64,000 nucleotides of DNA from Melitaea cinxia (lineage: Eukaryota; Arthropoda; Insecta; Lepidoptera; Nymphalidae). The position numbers were made by a program, and so were the translations under genes. Location: the NCBI RefSeq assembly GCF_905220565.1, contig NC_059409.1:2673501-2737500 (forward strand), given 5' to 3'. Below, one piece after another: positions 42,280-54,575 of this stretch. The notes beneath the pieces are model-generated. The model saw only the letters and a program-made list of their open reading frames with translations. It was not told where the DNA came from and did no database searches. Numbering within the stretch: the stretch's first letter is position 1; the number at the start of each line of letters is the position of its first letter.

Positions 42280-45200
42280 AGGTTAAATTCCTATGTAAAT
42301 TTATTGAAATAAACACAACACAAACACAGACATCCAGATTTTTATTATCAATGAGAATCAAAACCATAAAGGCTAAAGTAAAAGCCTGCACGTTCAGTGA
42401 TATTATTTTATTTTATTTATTAAACTATAATGCACACACAAAAAATAAAATACATTTTAGAATATATTATATACATATAGGAAACATACGCATGCTAACA
42501 CAGCAATCAATAATTTCCAGAATTTTTGTGCTGAATGAATGAGCAAATCATAATTAGTACTGGATTAAGATTGAAGAAATAGTGTTCTTATACATAAAAT
42601 ATATTTGTCAAGAATATACTTTATATTAAAATAAAAACATATTTTTTTTAAACCAAATCCCGAACATAAGTAGCCAAGAACTTGTTTTAAAAATAGTATT
42701 TTATACTAAATTTTAAAAAATATATTTCAAAAGTACAAACGTAAAAAAAATCAATTACAAAATGCCTTTGCAAGATTACACGATGCTTTAAACAAATAAA
42801 AGTTACAAAGTAAACTGAAAAATGTGACCATACAAGTAACGCGAAGCAAGTAATAATTTTTTTTTATTATTACATATTGTGATGAAAGACGTGGGTCCTA
42901 CCATTTGTTTTTAAACTCATTACTATCTCGAAATGTATTTATTTTTATAAATTTTTATTAAAAATAAAATAAAATATGACAGTAAACGGTGGCGAAGTCT
43001 TAGACCTAAGGATATTGTGTTTTATATTATTAGTTCTATGTAGTTTATGAACGTAACAATTACGAAGAGCATTTTGACAAGCGAAATGAGTGAATTTGGT
43101 CCATATATCGAATAAGTGCCACCATTTCGTTTCGATCTTGCTTTCAGTAAAATGACCTATATGAATAAAATATTGCTAAGCTTAAAGTTTCATATTTATG
43201 TTTCGTGTTGTGATAATTTTGGTAAACAAATTACATTTACTATTAAGCTTTACAAAAATCCGAATAAAATGTATTTTAACTATATGTGAGTATATTAATA
43301 ATAATTGTATTATGGAAAAAAAAAAACAAAAACATATACCACATGCAACCATATATGTTTTCTTTACAAATTCTTAAGAATACTTTTGACACAACTATAG
43401 CCCTAATTAAGTAATCGTAATGTTATAAAACAGTTTTCATTAGTGTTAGGAACAAATCTGTATACTAAATACAATACAAAACTGTGTTCAGGTTTTTTAA
43501 TATTTAGCCATCGATTATATTTTTTCCGTTTCATTGAGTCATAATTATCAAAAATACTCCGCCTTTTACGGTAAACCGTTTCGGTTCTAGAGTAGAGTAG
43601 AGAAAGTGCTAGAAGCTTCCATGTATTATGAGAGGTTATTTAAGACTCATCCAACCTTTTTTCTTTCTTCAAAGCAATTTTCATTTTCATTTCTCATTTG
43701 AATAGGAAAGGATTAGGTATATTTGTATGAATACAACAGCATAAATATCGTTTATATAAAATAATGAATCATTAGCTCATGGAGTATATACGTAATTGTT
43801 TAAAGATAAATACATTCACAATAGTAACACTTTAGGAAATGATAAATATTTTCTAAAGAGAGTCACTCATCACGAACAAAAAAAAAGTTTTTTTGATATA
43901 TAGTATTATAAAAAAAATCTAAATTTCAATTTTCAGACTGTAGATGATTATTACGAAGCATTATATGCGAATTGAAGAAATCTTTACTTTTGGATATCTC
44001 CATCATCACATCAATCCATTTCAAACTAAACGCTGCATAATTATATTTTGACGATTATCATTTCAATTTAATATTTTTTGAATTAAAAGAACAGAGTTTT
44101 CTTACTAAGAAAGTAGCTAATAGTTTTTATAAGCGACTATATTGTGACATTGCAGTGAGAACGGAAACATTAGTAAGTTAAGCCATCTTTTCATTCGAAC
44201 CTCAACTAGTCAAAAGACCTAAAAAATAAATCCCTAGCTGGCGAATACGGCTTATAATGAAATGAAAAAGATGGTTTCTTTATACTAAAATTATAAAAGT
44301 TGTTTATCTCAGTTGTTTACGTTTGACATTTCTATTTTTAATTAGAACATATATGAAGGTATTGGAACCTTTTTTTCGCATATTTATCTCACAAAATATC
44401 TGACTTCTATAGTTGTTTATATGTACTAGAAGTACATTCTCTCTCACGTTTTTTTTTTGTTTCAATCTGTTGTATGCTTTATTCTAGAAGGAAACATTTT
44501 TGTCATGTAATACAATTTAAAATGAGTTTTCATTATGAATTGCCTAAAATCGAACCTTGAATCGGGTAACGAGGTAAAAAACTATGTATAGTATTTGATA
44601 TAGGATTTTTAAAAAAGAAATAAGAAAAATAGTAGCGAAAAGAAAACGTACAACATAAATTTGGACGTACTATTGATTTTATTTTGTCTTTATCGAAAAC
44701 CATCTTACTCCTGAAATAGAGGCACTACCTAAATTAAAAATAACTAAAACCCCTATTTATGGTTTAAGATTTAGTGAGATGAATTGATCAAATTACTTTG
44801 CAATAACACTTACTTTAAATATTAGAACAATGACTTATTAGTGTTAAATAAAACTACTCCACGTATATGCAAAATGAAAATTTATATTAAAGCGATGTAA
44901 ATGTTTCTCATTTTACATAAAATTTTCACGGTAATATAGGTAGGCGAAGCTCAAACATTTCTCGACAAACTCACACGTGACAAAATTAAATGGAGTGAAT
45001 ACATATAACGCGTTCAAAGGTAGTCTTACTTTGTACTTTTTATTTAAAATTGGTTGCAAGTTAAGATTACCTTTTGACCGACTTTGTTAACCCAAGTTTA
45101 AAACCTTTGTTGTCAGGAATACATCCTAAGTTACTAACTAGTATTGTAATTTACAGGGATTAGGAAGTAAAGTGCTAAAATGCTTTTGATGAGTTGCAGT

Positions 45201-45945
45201 ATGGACAGATTATGTCTTTTTGGAGCCTAAACGATTTCATCTTTCAGGAGGTAGTCGATAATGAAACCTGTATTTATTATTTCATATCGTATAGAAATTT
45301 TACCTAATCATTTGAAATTGCTGTCATCACAAAGTCTTGTGTATAAGTTTGAAATTCTAAATTTATAACTGCTTTTGGTAGGAATTATTTAGTCTATTTG
45401 TTGTGTACTAAAATATATTGATTTGAATGATTCAGTGACTAACAAAGTATGAGAGTGCTGCCATTTTAGAAGCGAGAAGTCTTATAGCTAATATTTACGC
45501 TCTTCTTTACAGATACAAAATTGTATCGTAAATAACAGTTAAAAGAAGGTTAAAAATTTTGATTTTTTTTTTTTTACAAATTAAAACATTACTTCTTAAA
45601 TGCATGTAATCTAACTTCTGCAAATATAGTAATGACAGCTATGTACAAGCAAAGCTAAGGCAAGCATGGCATAAAATACTAAGGTACACGATACGAACCA
45701 ATAGTATTTTTAGATAAAAAATAAATCCTAGTAATAGTTCTTGTAGATCGGAGAGCTTCCCTCAGAGACGGTAATAAATTACAGCGTCTATCAAACGCCG
45801 CAGCCGATATAAATCATGAATTTCGCACACACAGCACAGCGAAATGCACTAAGCGAGTTAGTTATGGGTATAACATTTTTTATAGCTACATAATTACTTA
45901 GATAGACAATTTAATTAATAGATTAGATTAGATACTATCATTATT
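42280..45945. other. 3.7-kb AT-rich stretch without recognised features
   Basis: The longest repeat-poor interval. No open frame above about 63 codons. An interrupted hexamer-like block GTTCTAGAGTAGAGTAGAGA at about 43584, CTAGAAGCTTCC at 43609 and a GATATAAATCATGA block at 45809 are the only sites that stand out, and none can be assigned a role. Confidence 0.5.
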
Positions 45946-45949
45946 TTTT

Positions 45950-46240
45950 TATTTTTTATATCACTAGTTCGGCAAACAAGCGTACGGCTCACCTGATGGT
46001 AAGAGATTTCCGTAGCTTATAGACGCCAGCAACACCAGAGGCATCGCAAGCGTGTTGCCGACCCAATCCCCAATCCCCCCCAGGAGCTCTGGTCACCTTA
46101 CTCACCAACAGGAACACAATACTGCTTGAAAACAGTATTATTTAGCTGTGATTTTCTGTAAGGTCGAGGTACTTACTACCCCAGTCGGGCTGCTCCAGAT
46201 TTTGAGCAGGAAATTCCTGCTGTGCCCTACCTCAGCTCTA
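45950..46240 (-). repeat. Interspersed repeat, family 2, nearly complete
   Basis: T-rich left edge, ACTAGTTCGGCAAACAAGCG, CCAGGAGCTCTGGTCACCTT, CTGTAAGGTCGAGGTACTTA, GAGCAGGAAATTCCTGCTGT and CCTACCTCAGC. On the minus strand this is the full family with 5' end at about 46240. GCAGGAAATTCCTGC is a perfect palindrome at the family's 5' end. Confidence 0.88.
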
Positions 46241-46549
46241 CCTATTGTTATGACTTTTTAAACTTTTACTGACTTACAGTAATTGTTATTTTAAGATAAA
46301 TAAATAAATAAAAATAATTTAATTCAGGTCCTTACATTCATGGAGTTTTATTAGTGTGTTACATAGATTTTGATACCATAGCGTCTATTACGTCGCCAAA
46401 ACACATGACAATCTTAAAATATCAGTCACAGTAAGTCTTGTTAAACCAAAAGTACCTCATAGTGTTTATATAGTTCAGAACAAAACGCGAGTCAAGCTAG
46501 TTCTATATATGTAATCTTTGACAGTTATGGTGCTAAAATATCATATCGC

Positions 46550-46850
46550 TTCAGCCTGTAATATCCCACTACTGGGCATAGACCTCTTTTCCGCATGTAG
46601 GAGAAGGATCAGAGTTTAATCCAACACGCTCCAATGCGGGTTGGCGGATATATTCCCTAGTATGAATAACGATCGCTATCAGGTGTGCGTGATAAGAACC
46701 GGGACCGACGGCTTAACGTGCTCTCCGAGGCACGGTGGGGTACACCTGTATGGCTAATACAAATGTTTGTCATATGCGGATCGAATCCGCAACCGTCAGC
46801 GCAACAGGTACAATCCATGGCTGTAACCGTTGCGTCAACGCGGCATCAGA
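46550..46850 (-). mobile_element. tRNA-SINE (family 1) with head and internal deletion
   Basis: On the minus strand: A box TTGACGCAACGGTTACAGCC (two changes from consensus), B box GGATTCGATCCGC, then body and tail. Compared with 36663-37015 about 40 bases between the CACCTGTATGG and GTGCCTCGGAG landmarks are missing. The 46685-46891 frame is a shadow. Confidence 0.88.
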
Positions 46851-46859
46851 ATATCGTAA

Positions 46860-48170
46860 ATGTCATGAAACTAAACACAAATATTTTATAGGAACACAAT
46901 AATGTAGCAGGATTATTTAGGTGTGATCGATCTTCTAAAAGTTTATTTTTTGTTCTTTGTTCGTATTATCTCAGTCGGAATTTTCCATATTCTTAAGCTT
47001 GATATTTTTTTCCATATCGTTTACTATAAAACAAAATTTGTTAACTTTAATATAAATAGTTAAATATCCGATAAAAATGAAACTTGCAATCCTTTAAGAA
47101 GCAGTTTTCCTTGTTTTTTTTTTTACTCTGTATTTGTAAGTTGAATTTAGGTTTCGAAAATGTATGGATATAAAAAATGTAAGTGATATAATATATTTGG
47201 ACAACTTAACACGACTAAAAAACAACAGTTTATGTCGACTGAGTATAAATAGTTTAATTAATTTTACCGTGCAATAAGATCCAACGCAGCACATTTTAAA
47301 CTTTTATCGAACTATTTTTACACGCCGCAAGAACTAAAGACAAAAAAATCTATCACGAGAACGATGTAATTACACCTCATTGTCTGTGGCGCTATTCGAT
47401 TGCTCGATACGAGTGATTAAAATAAAATTGTCTTTCATTCTATAAATTACAAACAAATATCAACCTAATTTACAATCACATAAAGTTGCTAATTATAAAA
47501 CATCGATTTATTTGACGAATGCAAGTATTTCTCAAACAACACACCCGACAGAAAATGTAATTAACGCAAGTGATTAAAGCAGTAAGTGGTATAGAACAAT
47601 ATGATATAAAAGAGGTGATTTTTAATTTCGCTTCTTTATCGATATGTCTTAATTAGTTTTTATTTTTTATTTTTTTTGACGCGTATTATGTTTTTCTCTT
47701 GAGTAAATTGTTATCCGTTGTATTTTTTTTTTTGAATATTTCATTGGTTAAGCGATTATAAGATTTTTTTTGTAATATTAATATAGAACGTATTTTAAAA
47801 AATTAAACGTTCAAATTTTATATGTTTAATATATTCTCAATATTTAATAAAATAAAATATAAATTGATTGGAGTCAGGAAACATATTCTCCTCAAGCCGA
47901 AGACGAATCAACCTCGGCTTCAGGATTTTCGAGATTTAAACACATAACTAATCCAGTTCGTTAATCGATTTAATGATGCCAAAAAATTACGGAATCGATG
48001 TTAGCGATAAATCAAATATTTCGTTTCAATCAGTAAGTAATCAGTAAATCTACTTTACTACTAAACTAAATTTTTTTCAATACATAATTTGCGAATATAT
48101 CAGACAGAAACAGTGGATTTAGATTGTAAAAAAGAAAAACATTTACTAACTTTTAAAGTGAATTTTCTTA
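46860..48170. other. Unassigned AT-rich sequence
   Basis: No recognised repeat or exon. Confidence 0.45.
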
Positions 48171-48186
48171 GAATCGTTGTATCGCG

Positions 48187-48380
48187 CTTCAGCCTGTAAT
48201 ATCCCACTACTGGGCATAGGCCTCTTTCCCCATGTAGGAGAAGGATCAGAGCTTAATCCACCACGCTGCTCCAATGCGAGTTGGCGGATATATATACTAT
48301 GAGTAATGATCGCTATCAGGTGTACATAATAACAACCGGAACCGACGGCTTAACGTACTCTCCGAGGCACGGCGGAGGCA
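48187..48380 (-). mobile_element. tRNA-SINE (family 1), 5'-truncated, with 12-bp duplication
   Basis: Body and 3' end of family 1 only. CGTTGTATCGCG (48175-48186) and CGTTGTATCACG (48381-48392) flank it, a 12-bp target-site duplication with one mismatch. The same duplication length is seen at 36.7 kb, at the RTE insertion (57.2 kb) and at the palindrome (21.1 kb). Confidence 0.88.
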
Positions 48381-48582
48381 CGTTGTATCACGATAAGGAG
48401 AAAAACACATAAATATATAGGAGAGAATGAGATAAAATACGTTACTGCTCAAAAAGCGTAAACGACGCGTTTTGCATGGCGCTTACGACATTTTAGACGA
48501 GACTGTGTTCATCGTTGATAGAACAAATCGCAACGCCTAAATTCCAACGACTTTTCAGAAGTTTTACTTCTGCTATGTGTGA

Positions 48583-48583
<1 letters not shown>

Positions 48584-48614
<31 letters not shown>
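48584..48614. repeat. (CA)n microsatellite
   Basis: ACACACACAC run of about 15 units. Confidence 0.95.
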
Positions 48615-48616
<2 letters not shown>

Positions 48617-48700
48617 CATAATTTTTTATACATTGGATACATTTAAACGTAATATTGCTATCCAATATATAATAATTGTGTTTGCAGGCAAACGAAGAAA

Positions 48701-49114
48701 AACCGACTTCAATTATATCGACAAGTAATACAACGTAGGTAGACGAAAAAATAGTCAAATAAATACGCATTATCAAAGATTACTCCAAAAGTAGTTATCA
48801 GATCTCGATGAAATTTAAATGTGACCACATGATAAACATCGGTTTTCGATTAAGTTAAAAATCATCAAAATCGGTGTACCCTGTAAAAAGTTATGCGGAT
48901 TTTCGAGAGTTTCCCTCGATTTCTCTGGGATTCCATCATCAGATCCTGGTTTCCTTAACACAGTACCAAACTAGGCATATCTACTTTCCGACAAAAAAGA
49001 ATTATCAAAATCGGTTCATAAACGATGGAGGATTATCCCCGAACATATATTAAAAAAAATATATATATATATGCGGTCGAATTGAGTAACCTCCTCCTTT
49101 TTTTGAAGTCGGTT
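48701..49114 (+). mobile_element. 414-bp element with AACCGACTTCAA terminal inverted repeats
   Basis: AACCGACTTCAA (48701-48712) and TTGAAGTCGGTT (49103-49114) are exact inverted ends. The interior repeats ATTATCAAAGATTACTCC and ATCAAAATCGGT-type blocks and has a (TA)n run before the right end. Other copies lie at 1945-2427 (minus) and 56345-56700 (plus, partial). Non-coding and non-autonomous. I recognise the ends as widespread in Lepidoptera. Confidence 0.8.
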
Positions 49115-49516
49115 AAAAAACCACCAAGAATTGTCTAAATAGACCTTAAAATGTATAAGACCAACAAGTTCCAAAATACTAAGGTACTAAAGTTGAATAT
49201 AGAAAATAATACAAAATAAATGGTACTTTATTCATACCGCGCTTACGACAATAAAAAAATAGCATCAAAGGGTTATAGAGCAGGCGTTGAAACATAAATA
49301 TGCCAGAAAAAGATGAAACGGGAGTGAATATCACGTATTTTCCTGATATTCCCGGTCTAAATAATAATAGGGCTATAACTTAGATGCGTAAAAGTATTGA
49401 TTAGTTATGCTAATAAATAAATAAACGCATAAATAATAATAATAATAATAATAATAAATATAAGGTCTTTTTGCTTTCACTGACTTATTTACATTGTTGT
49501 TAAAGTAAAACCTCTT

Positions 49517-49685
49517 TACGCACGCTTGACTTGGGGAGTAAGCTGGTGAATGCGTGACGAGAGCGTTACAAAAAGTGTGATCGAGCGAGGCGAATGGAAG
49601 TTGAGAGGGAGATATACGTTAGTTGGAGCTAAAGAAGATGTACTTCAGTTGTGTGGTCTAAAGCACGCTGGTTTTTTTGTTCAAA
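49517..49685. repeat. Interspersed repeat, GTCACGCATT / AAGCTTACTT family, best copy
   Basis: TGACTTGGGGAGTAAGCTGG, GCGTGACGAGAGCGTTACAA, GAGCGAGGCGAATGGAAGTT, CTTCAGTTGTGTGGTCTAAA and GCACGCTGG then T-rich. The 101-codon frame that begins inside it runs into AT-rich DNA and is not a gene. Confidence 0.75.
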
Positions 49686-50279
49686 ATAGGAATAATAAGA
49701 AACTAAAATATTCGTTGCAACTATTACCGGAACAAACATTCCTTCAAGAATTTCATCAGAAAAATGCACGTCCAAGAATATTTTTCTTCGTGGAATACAA
49801 GATGAGTTGTGTATATAAGTCCATGAAAAAAAAAAAATTCACTGAATTAAATTAACCCGGTGTCGCTGTGTTATGATTCACGTGCTTTACATTTATAAAT
49901 AAAAATTCAGAACGTGGGAAATAAACAAAAATATGTATATGAAAATATATTATTAAAAGTTATTAATGTATATTACTATAACACAAAATTATCAAGAACT
50001 AGAATAAAAATTATTGGATGTTCTGGTTGTAATACAATCATAGCTAAGAAATATTAATGCGTATTTTGGGACATTCTTAAATATCTTGATCAATTTTTCC
50101 ACTAGTATGAGCGAATGCATCATCCAGCTTAGTTTATAGTTATACCAATCAGGTTCAAAAAATCTTTACGTAGAAAGATTGTTTAGGAAATTCAAAAACA
50201 CGACAAATCTTAACATGCTGCGACCTATAATAATAAGGAGCTGACTTTAATCAGCCTGTATCCTCCCACTATTCATTTT

Positions 50280-50490
50280 ATACAACTAAGTCGGCAAACA
50301 AGCGTACGGATCACCTGCAGATAAGCAATTACCGTAGATTATAGACGTCTGCAATACTAATACTCTTTAATGATGCTACCAGACCAGCAGATTAAGAAAG
50401 CAGTGTTACTTAGCTATGATCGTCTGTAAGGTTGAGGTACTCTACTTAGACGAGCTGCTCCAGATTTTCAGCAGGATATTTATTTCCCGC
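50280..50490 (-). repeat. Interspersed repeat, family 2, diverged
   Basis: CTAAGTCGGCAAACAAGCGT, GCAGATAAGCAATTACCGTA and GCTGCTCCAGATTTTCAGCA in inverse family order, with an internal deletion. Confidence 0.75.
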
Positions 50491-50514
50491 TTTTATGACC
50501 TCAATTAAGTCAGT

Positions 50515-50745
50515 CAGCTAGTCAGTCAGTTCAGCCTATTGCAGTCTACTGTTGGGCATAGGCCTTTCCAAGTTCGCGCCAGACATACCGGTTTTCGGTC
50601 GGTCCGACGGGCCGGAGGACTCACACACTTCGTTTGCCAAGGCGCGGTCTCCACACCAGAACACGTCTGCTCCGACGGTCATTGGTCCATCGGTCTTGCC
50701 AATTCTGTGGGAAATTTAATCAAGTGCCACTGGGCAAACGCCTCT
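50515..50745 (-). repeat. Relic of family 3 fused to an unassigned GC-rich segment and a SINE tip
   Basis: CAGCCTATTGCAGTCTACTG and GGGCATAGGCCTTTCCAAGT are the family 3 end. The following GGTCGGTCCGACGGGCCGGA and CCAGAACACGTCTGCTCCGA are GC-rich and unassigned. CCACTGGGCAAACGCCTCTT is the 3' tip of family 1 in inverse orientation. The 73-codon frame here is not supported. Confidence 0.45.
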
Positions 50746-50849
50746 TTTTTTCATATTTGATAAAAGTTGAAATAAGCTCCTAAAAAAAGTCGTTCCTTTG
50801 TAGGAATGTCTATCATAATAAGATTCTGGTTGCGGTTCATCATCATCAT

Positions 50850-51170
50850 TACAGCCTATATAGTCCACTGCTGGACATAAGCCTCCACAAGTTTACGCCA
50901 AAAATAACGTGAACTCATGTGTTTTGCTAATAGTCACCACGCTGGGCAGGCGGTGACCGCAGTACTGGCTTTGTCGCACCGAAGACGCTGTTGCCCGTCT
51001 TCGGCCTGTGTATTTCAAAGCCAGCAGTTGGATGGTTATCCCGCCATCGGTCGGCTTCTTAAGTTCCAAGGTGGTTGTGGAACCTTGTTATCCCTTAGTC
51101 GCCTCTTACGACACCCACGGGAAGAGAGGGGGTGGCTAAATTCTTTAGTGCCGTAGCCACACAGCACAAG
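50850..51170 (-). repeat. Interspersed repeat, family 3, nearly complete
   Basis: CATCATCATTACAGCCTATA tail, CTGGACATAAGCCTCCACAA, CACGCTGGGCAGGCGGTGAC, CTTTGTCGCACCGAAGACGC and GTCGCCTCTTACGACACCCA. Inverse of the 55145 copy. Confidence 0.85.
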
Positions 51171-51713
51171 TAGGTTGCGGTTCAAGCTCTGCCTTTAGAG
51201 AAATTTAAAAAAAACTATTATGCGAATTTTATGTAATAAAGCTTTTTAGGATATCCATGAATACCATAATGATGTAAAGGCATGGGATTGAATATTTAGT
51301 TGGATTGGGCTATGGTCCCCATCATCAGACGTCTTCCTGTCTATAGATGTAGTTACATAGTATTGTGAGCAGGTGGCATGTGGTGATTTCGGCACACACG
51401 CTTTTTTTGTTGATGACTTTAAATTTTTAAAGAGTAATCGATAGTGTTTTCCTCCGGCCTTTTTTCCTCTCGAACTAAAATACTACATTCATTAATTAAT
51501 TGTACGAAATACTTACAAATTTAATAAATATTGTAATAGGAAGGTGATATATGGTCAATTTTGTTTGTTTTTTTTTTATTTTATTTAACTACATTTACAT
51601 TTTTTTGAATTTATGATATATCTTAAAAAATTTAATTTATCAATCAACAACGTATATTGAAGTTATTCATATGCAAATATGAATATATTAAATATATAAA
51701 AAAAATCGTTAAA

Positions 51714-51889
51714 TCTATGTAAATAAAAATGAATGTTGCTAAGCGCATAACTCGAGAATGGCTCGAGCCGAATGACGGCTATTTTTTTTTGTATGTTCCT
51801 TAAAGCCAACGGAAGGTTTCGATACTGAAAAAATAAAATAAAAAATTACTATTAACTTTTGACAGTACGAAGTCTGTCCGGGCAGCTAG
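51714..51889 (+). mobile_element. Non-autonomous Helitron, intact ends
   Basis: Starts TCTATGTAAATAAAAATGAA after host A and ends GTCCGGGCAGCTAG before host T (51890). GTTGCTAAGCGCATAACTCG is shared with 59178-59468, so both belong to one family. 176 bp. Confidence 0.8.
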
Positions 51890-51941
51890 TAGACCATATA
51901 AATTGTATTAAACTTGAACACAGTCCACACTATTGATCATT

Positions 51942-52109
51942 TTAATGTCCATATTTCGTAGAATTAATGCTCATCCAGTCCCAGTTATCCAACGAACTTT
52001 TGGAATTAACGGCTCTTTGATTTTCGGCATCACAAAGCGCAGTAACTCCCGCGATAATTATGCAAGCGTCAAATTGCTCCGACGTAAAATTACGCTTCAA
52101 CATAAGCAT
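51942..52109 (-). CDS. 55-codon ATG-initiated ORF with coding-like composition, unrecognised
   Basis: Starts MLMLKRNFTSEQFDACIIIA and contains GVTALCDAENQRAVNSKSSL and DNWDWMSIN before a TAA. It has a balanced residue mix (two Trp, two Cys, acidic and polar residues) and a moderate share of G/C at third positions, unlike chance frames nearby. No splice sites, partner exon or family could be named. The opposite-strand frame 51933-52115 covers the same bases and looks less protein-like. Confidence 0.25.
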   Translation of the reverse strand: MLMLKRNFTSEQFDACIIIAGVTALCDAENQRAVNSKSSLDNWDWMSINSTKYGH

Positions 52110-52647
52110 TTTTAAACTTAATTTTCACTCTGTAAAAATATTTCACAACTTGGTTTTTAGTACGGGAACTAAACTGAGAAGTTTTATGAAACCACTCTCG
52201 CGGAGAATTCGCGTATGGATGTGACTTAGTTACTTGGATCTTGAAAGTTTGTTTTAGGGTTTAATCTGCGTTATATGTTACAGGGTTGACGACTCCTCTG
52301 ATACAGTGGTGTCGGAACTCGATTAGATCGACGGTCGCGTCTTCGATGTTCATTAGGAGTAGATATCAACACAAATATTTATTTGTAGTTTGGTTATCAT
52401 ACCATATAGAAGGCCAATATTACGTTGCTAATTTAATTTTGTTTTATACTAGAATAGATGGCAATCGAAATCTCCTATTTACTCCAGCCTTAACTTCCTC
52501 TTACTTTCGTTAATTATTTAAGCCTATAAAAATCTGTGAGTCCTATAACCTACAAATTATAACTAAGAGACATCTTTCTCGATTTCAACTCAAACACCCC
52601 ATATACGTTATATCTAAACTTTTTTTTAAATATAAAATTTTTAATTA

Positions 52648-52966
52648 TCTAAAATATAAAATTCTCGTTTCGCGGTGTTTGTAGTTAAACTCCTCCGAAA
52701 CGGCTTGACCGATTCTCATAAAATTTTGTGTGCATATTGGATAGGTCTGAGAATCGAATAACATCTATTTTTGATCCCCCTTAATGTTAAGTACTCTTAA
52801 CCCCACCCCTATTTTTTTTTAATTTTTAGATAAATAATTTATTTTTTATTTTATTATGATTTGGCGTTGAAAAATACATACAACCCTAAACTTTCTACCC
52901 TTCTACCACCAATCCCTATTTTTAAATAGCGTTTAGCGGCAAGACAGCGTTTGCCGAGTCAGCTAG
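52648..52966 (+). mobile_element. Non-autonomous Helitron
   Basis: Starts TCTAAAATATAAAATTCTCG after host A and ends GCGTTTGCCGAGTCAGCTAG before host T. The CTCCGAAACGGCTTGACCGA and AAATTTTGTGTGCATATTGG blocks are shared with 20061-20270. 319 bp. Confidence 0.78.
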
Positions 52967-53279
52967 TAATCAATAAAATGAGTCAGGTAATTATCTTTAT
53001 CGATCATAGGTTACGGGTTACATGTAGAATATATCCAAAAATAATAAATGTTGGGGTTTATTTACGTCACTTACATCACATAAATATACTTTCTTGTTTA
53101 AATAGAGTAAAATTGTTTTACTCAAATTATTTTGCATCATTTTAATTTTTTAAAACAAATACACTTAAAGTCTATTGACTTAGAAACAAAAAAGTCTTAG
53201 AAACAGCAAAACCAGCTAAGTCAGAGTCTGAAATAAACAATTCCTTCAATAGAGTAAGGTAGAATTAAGAAGGTCTCAA

Positions 53280-53370
53280 AAATACTTTTTTATCTGTGGA
53301 TTATTTTGATTTATCTGTGGATTCTTTTTTATCTGTGGATTTAAAAATACTTTTTTATCTGTGGCGATTA
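53280..53370. repeat. Short direct repeat TTTATCTGTGG x4
   Basis: TTTATCTGTGG(A/C) recurs at about 53290, 53311, 53329 and 53354, with CTTTTTTATCTGTGGATT as the longest shared core. Irregular spacing, local duplication. Confidence 0.8.
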
Positions 53371-53374
53371 TGTT

Positions 53375-54200
53375 CACTTATCGACGCGAAAACCTTAAAC
53401 AATATTAAACGTTACAATATTAAATTGGTCGTTTCTAGTACCTATAAGTCTCCGCAGCCACTAACAAGGTTGGGAGCGCGCTGCTACCTAATTGTATGAC
53501 AAACGATATCCCGGCTTGGACCGTAAGCTTATTTGTAGCGCTGCCGTACATAGTCGTTTCATTTATGCGAACAAACTATGTTTTATAATTTTTATGATAA
53601 GCGTAAAATTTCTTATTCTCTATGCACAAAGTAGAATTAAATATGTAATAATGGTGATACTGTATACAATTTAAAAAGTTTTATTATAAAAAGTTTTGTC
53701 GTGTGTTACAACTGTTATTACGGTTTTCCTTATTTCATTTTTTAAAGAAACATTTATATAGGCATAGTATGGCGATATAATGAAACAAAATATATAAGAT
53801 ATATTAACGTATAAAATATATATAAAATTTATATAATAGTATTGGAAACGTATTCATCGTACCAAAGTCAGTCGAGATGTTATGATGTTATGATGTTACT
53901 AAAAACGTGTCACAATGACGTATCAATGTTCAATAAATAACTTGACAATATTTTTGTGATAGGTTCATTATTATTTCGTCATACAATGACTGATGAAATA
54001 TTTAAAAAAATCCTCTTCATTTTATTCGTTTTAATTCATCGGCGTCTCCTTGATGTAACATGTAAATTATTGCTGCAGCGAATACGTTCGTTCTCACGAA
54101 AAGGAAATTTTATATATTTGAGCATACTTTTTATTTTTGTGTTCATTTTTTTACAGCTGCAGTGTAAAAGATTTGTTTGAAACACTTAATATATCATTAC
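53375..54200. other. Unassigned AT-rich sequence
   Basis: Open frames 53492-53674 and 53956-54180 are short and hydrophobic, and not supported. TTATGATGTTATGATGTTA near 53880 is a small tandem. Confidence 0.4.
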
Positions 54201-54204
54201 TGTT

Positions 54205-54275
54205 ATATATGTATAGGCCTATGTCCAGTAGTGGACTGTAATAGGCTGAACTGACTGACTGACTGACTCTTATGA
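54205..54275 (+). repeat. 3' tip of family 3 with (GACT)n tail
   Basis: GGCCTATGTCCAGTAGTGGA and CTGTAATAGGCTGAA, then (CTGA)n. The tail is tetranucleotide here, not (ATG)n. Confidence 0.7.
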
Positions 54276-54299
54276 TAAACTTTATTTACAACAAACAAA

Positions 54300-54575
54300 C
54301 TGAGGTATGGCACAGCAGGAATTTCCTGCTCAAAATATGGAGCAGCCCGACTGAGGTAGTACCTCGACCTTACAGAAGATCACAGCAAAATAATACTGTT
54401 TTCAAGCAGTATTGCGTTCCTGTTGGTGAGTAAGGTGACCAGAGCTCCTGGGAGGGATTGGGGATTTGGGCGGCAACGCGCTTGCGATGCTTCTGGTGTT
54501 GCAGGTGTCTATAAGTTACGGTAATCGCTTACCATCAGGTGAGCCGTACGCTTGTTTTCCGACCTAGTGACATAA
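54300..54575 (+). repeat. Interspersed repeat, family 2, complete
   Basis: Best plus-strand copy: TGAGGTATGGCACAGCAGGA, palindromic GCAGGAATTTCCTGC, GGAGCAGCCCGACTGAGGTA, CTTACAGAAGATCACAGCAA, GGCGGCAACGCGCTTGCGAT, GAGCCGTACGCTTGTTTTCC and an oligo-A end (CATAAAAAAAAACC). No A/B boxes and no ORF. The oligo-A end suggests retroposition. Confidence 0.88.

Noticed and set aside
48573..48776. 67-codon minus-strand ORF ending in a Cys-Val repeat
   Set aside because: The Cys-Val run is the (CA)n microsatellite, and the rest is the edge of the ACCGACTTCAA element.
53280..53370. DnaA-box-like or origin repeats (TTATCTGTGGA)
   Set aside because: The window is eukaryotic nuclear DNA, and the motif does not match the bacterial box. 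Plain local duplication.
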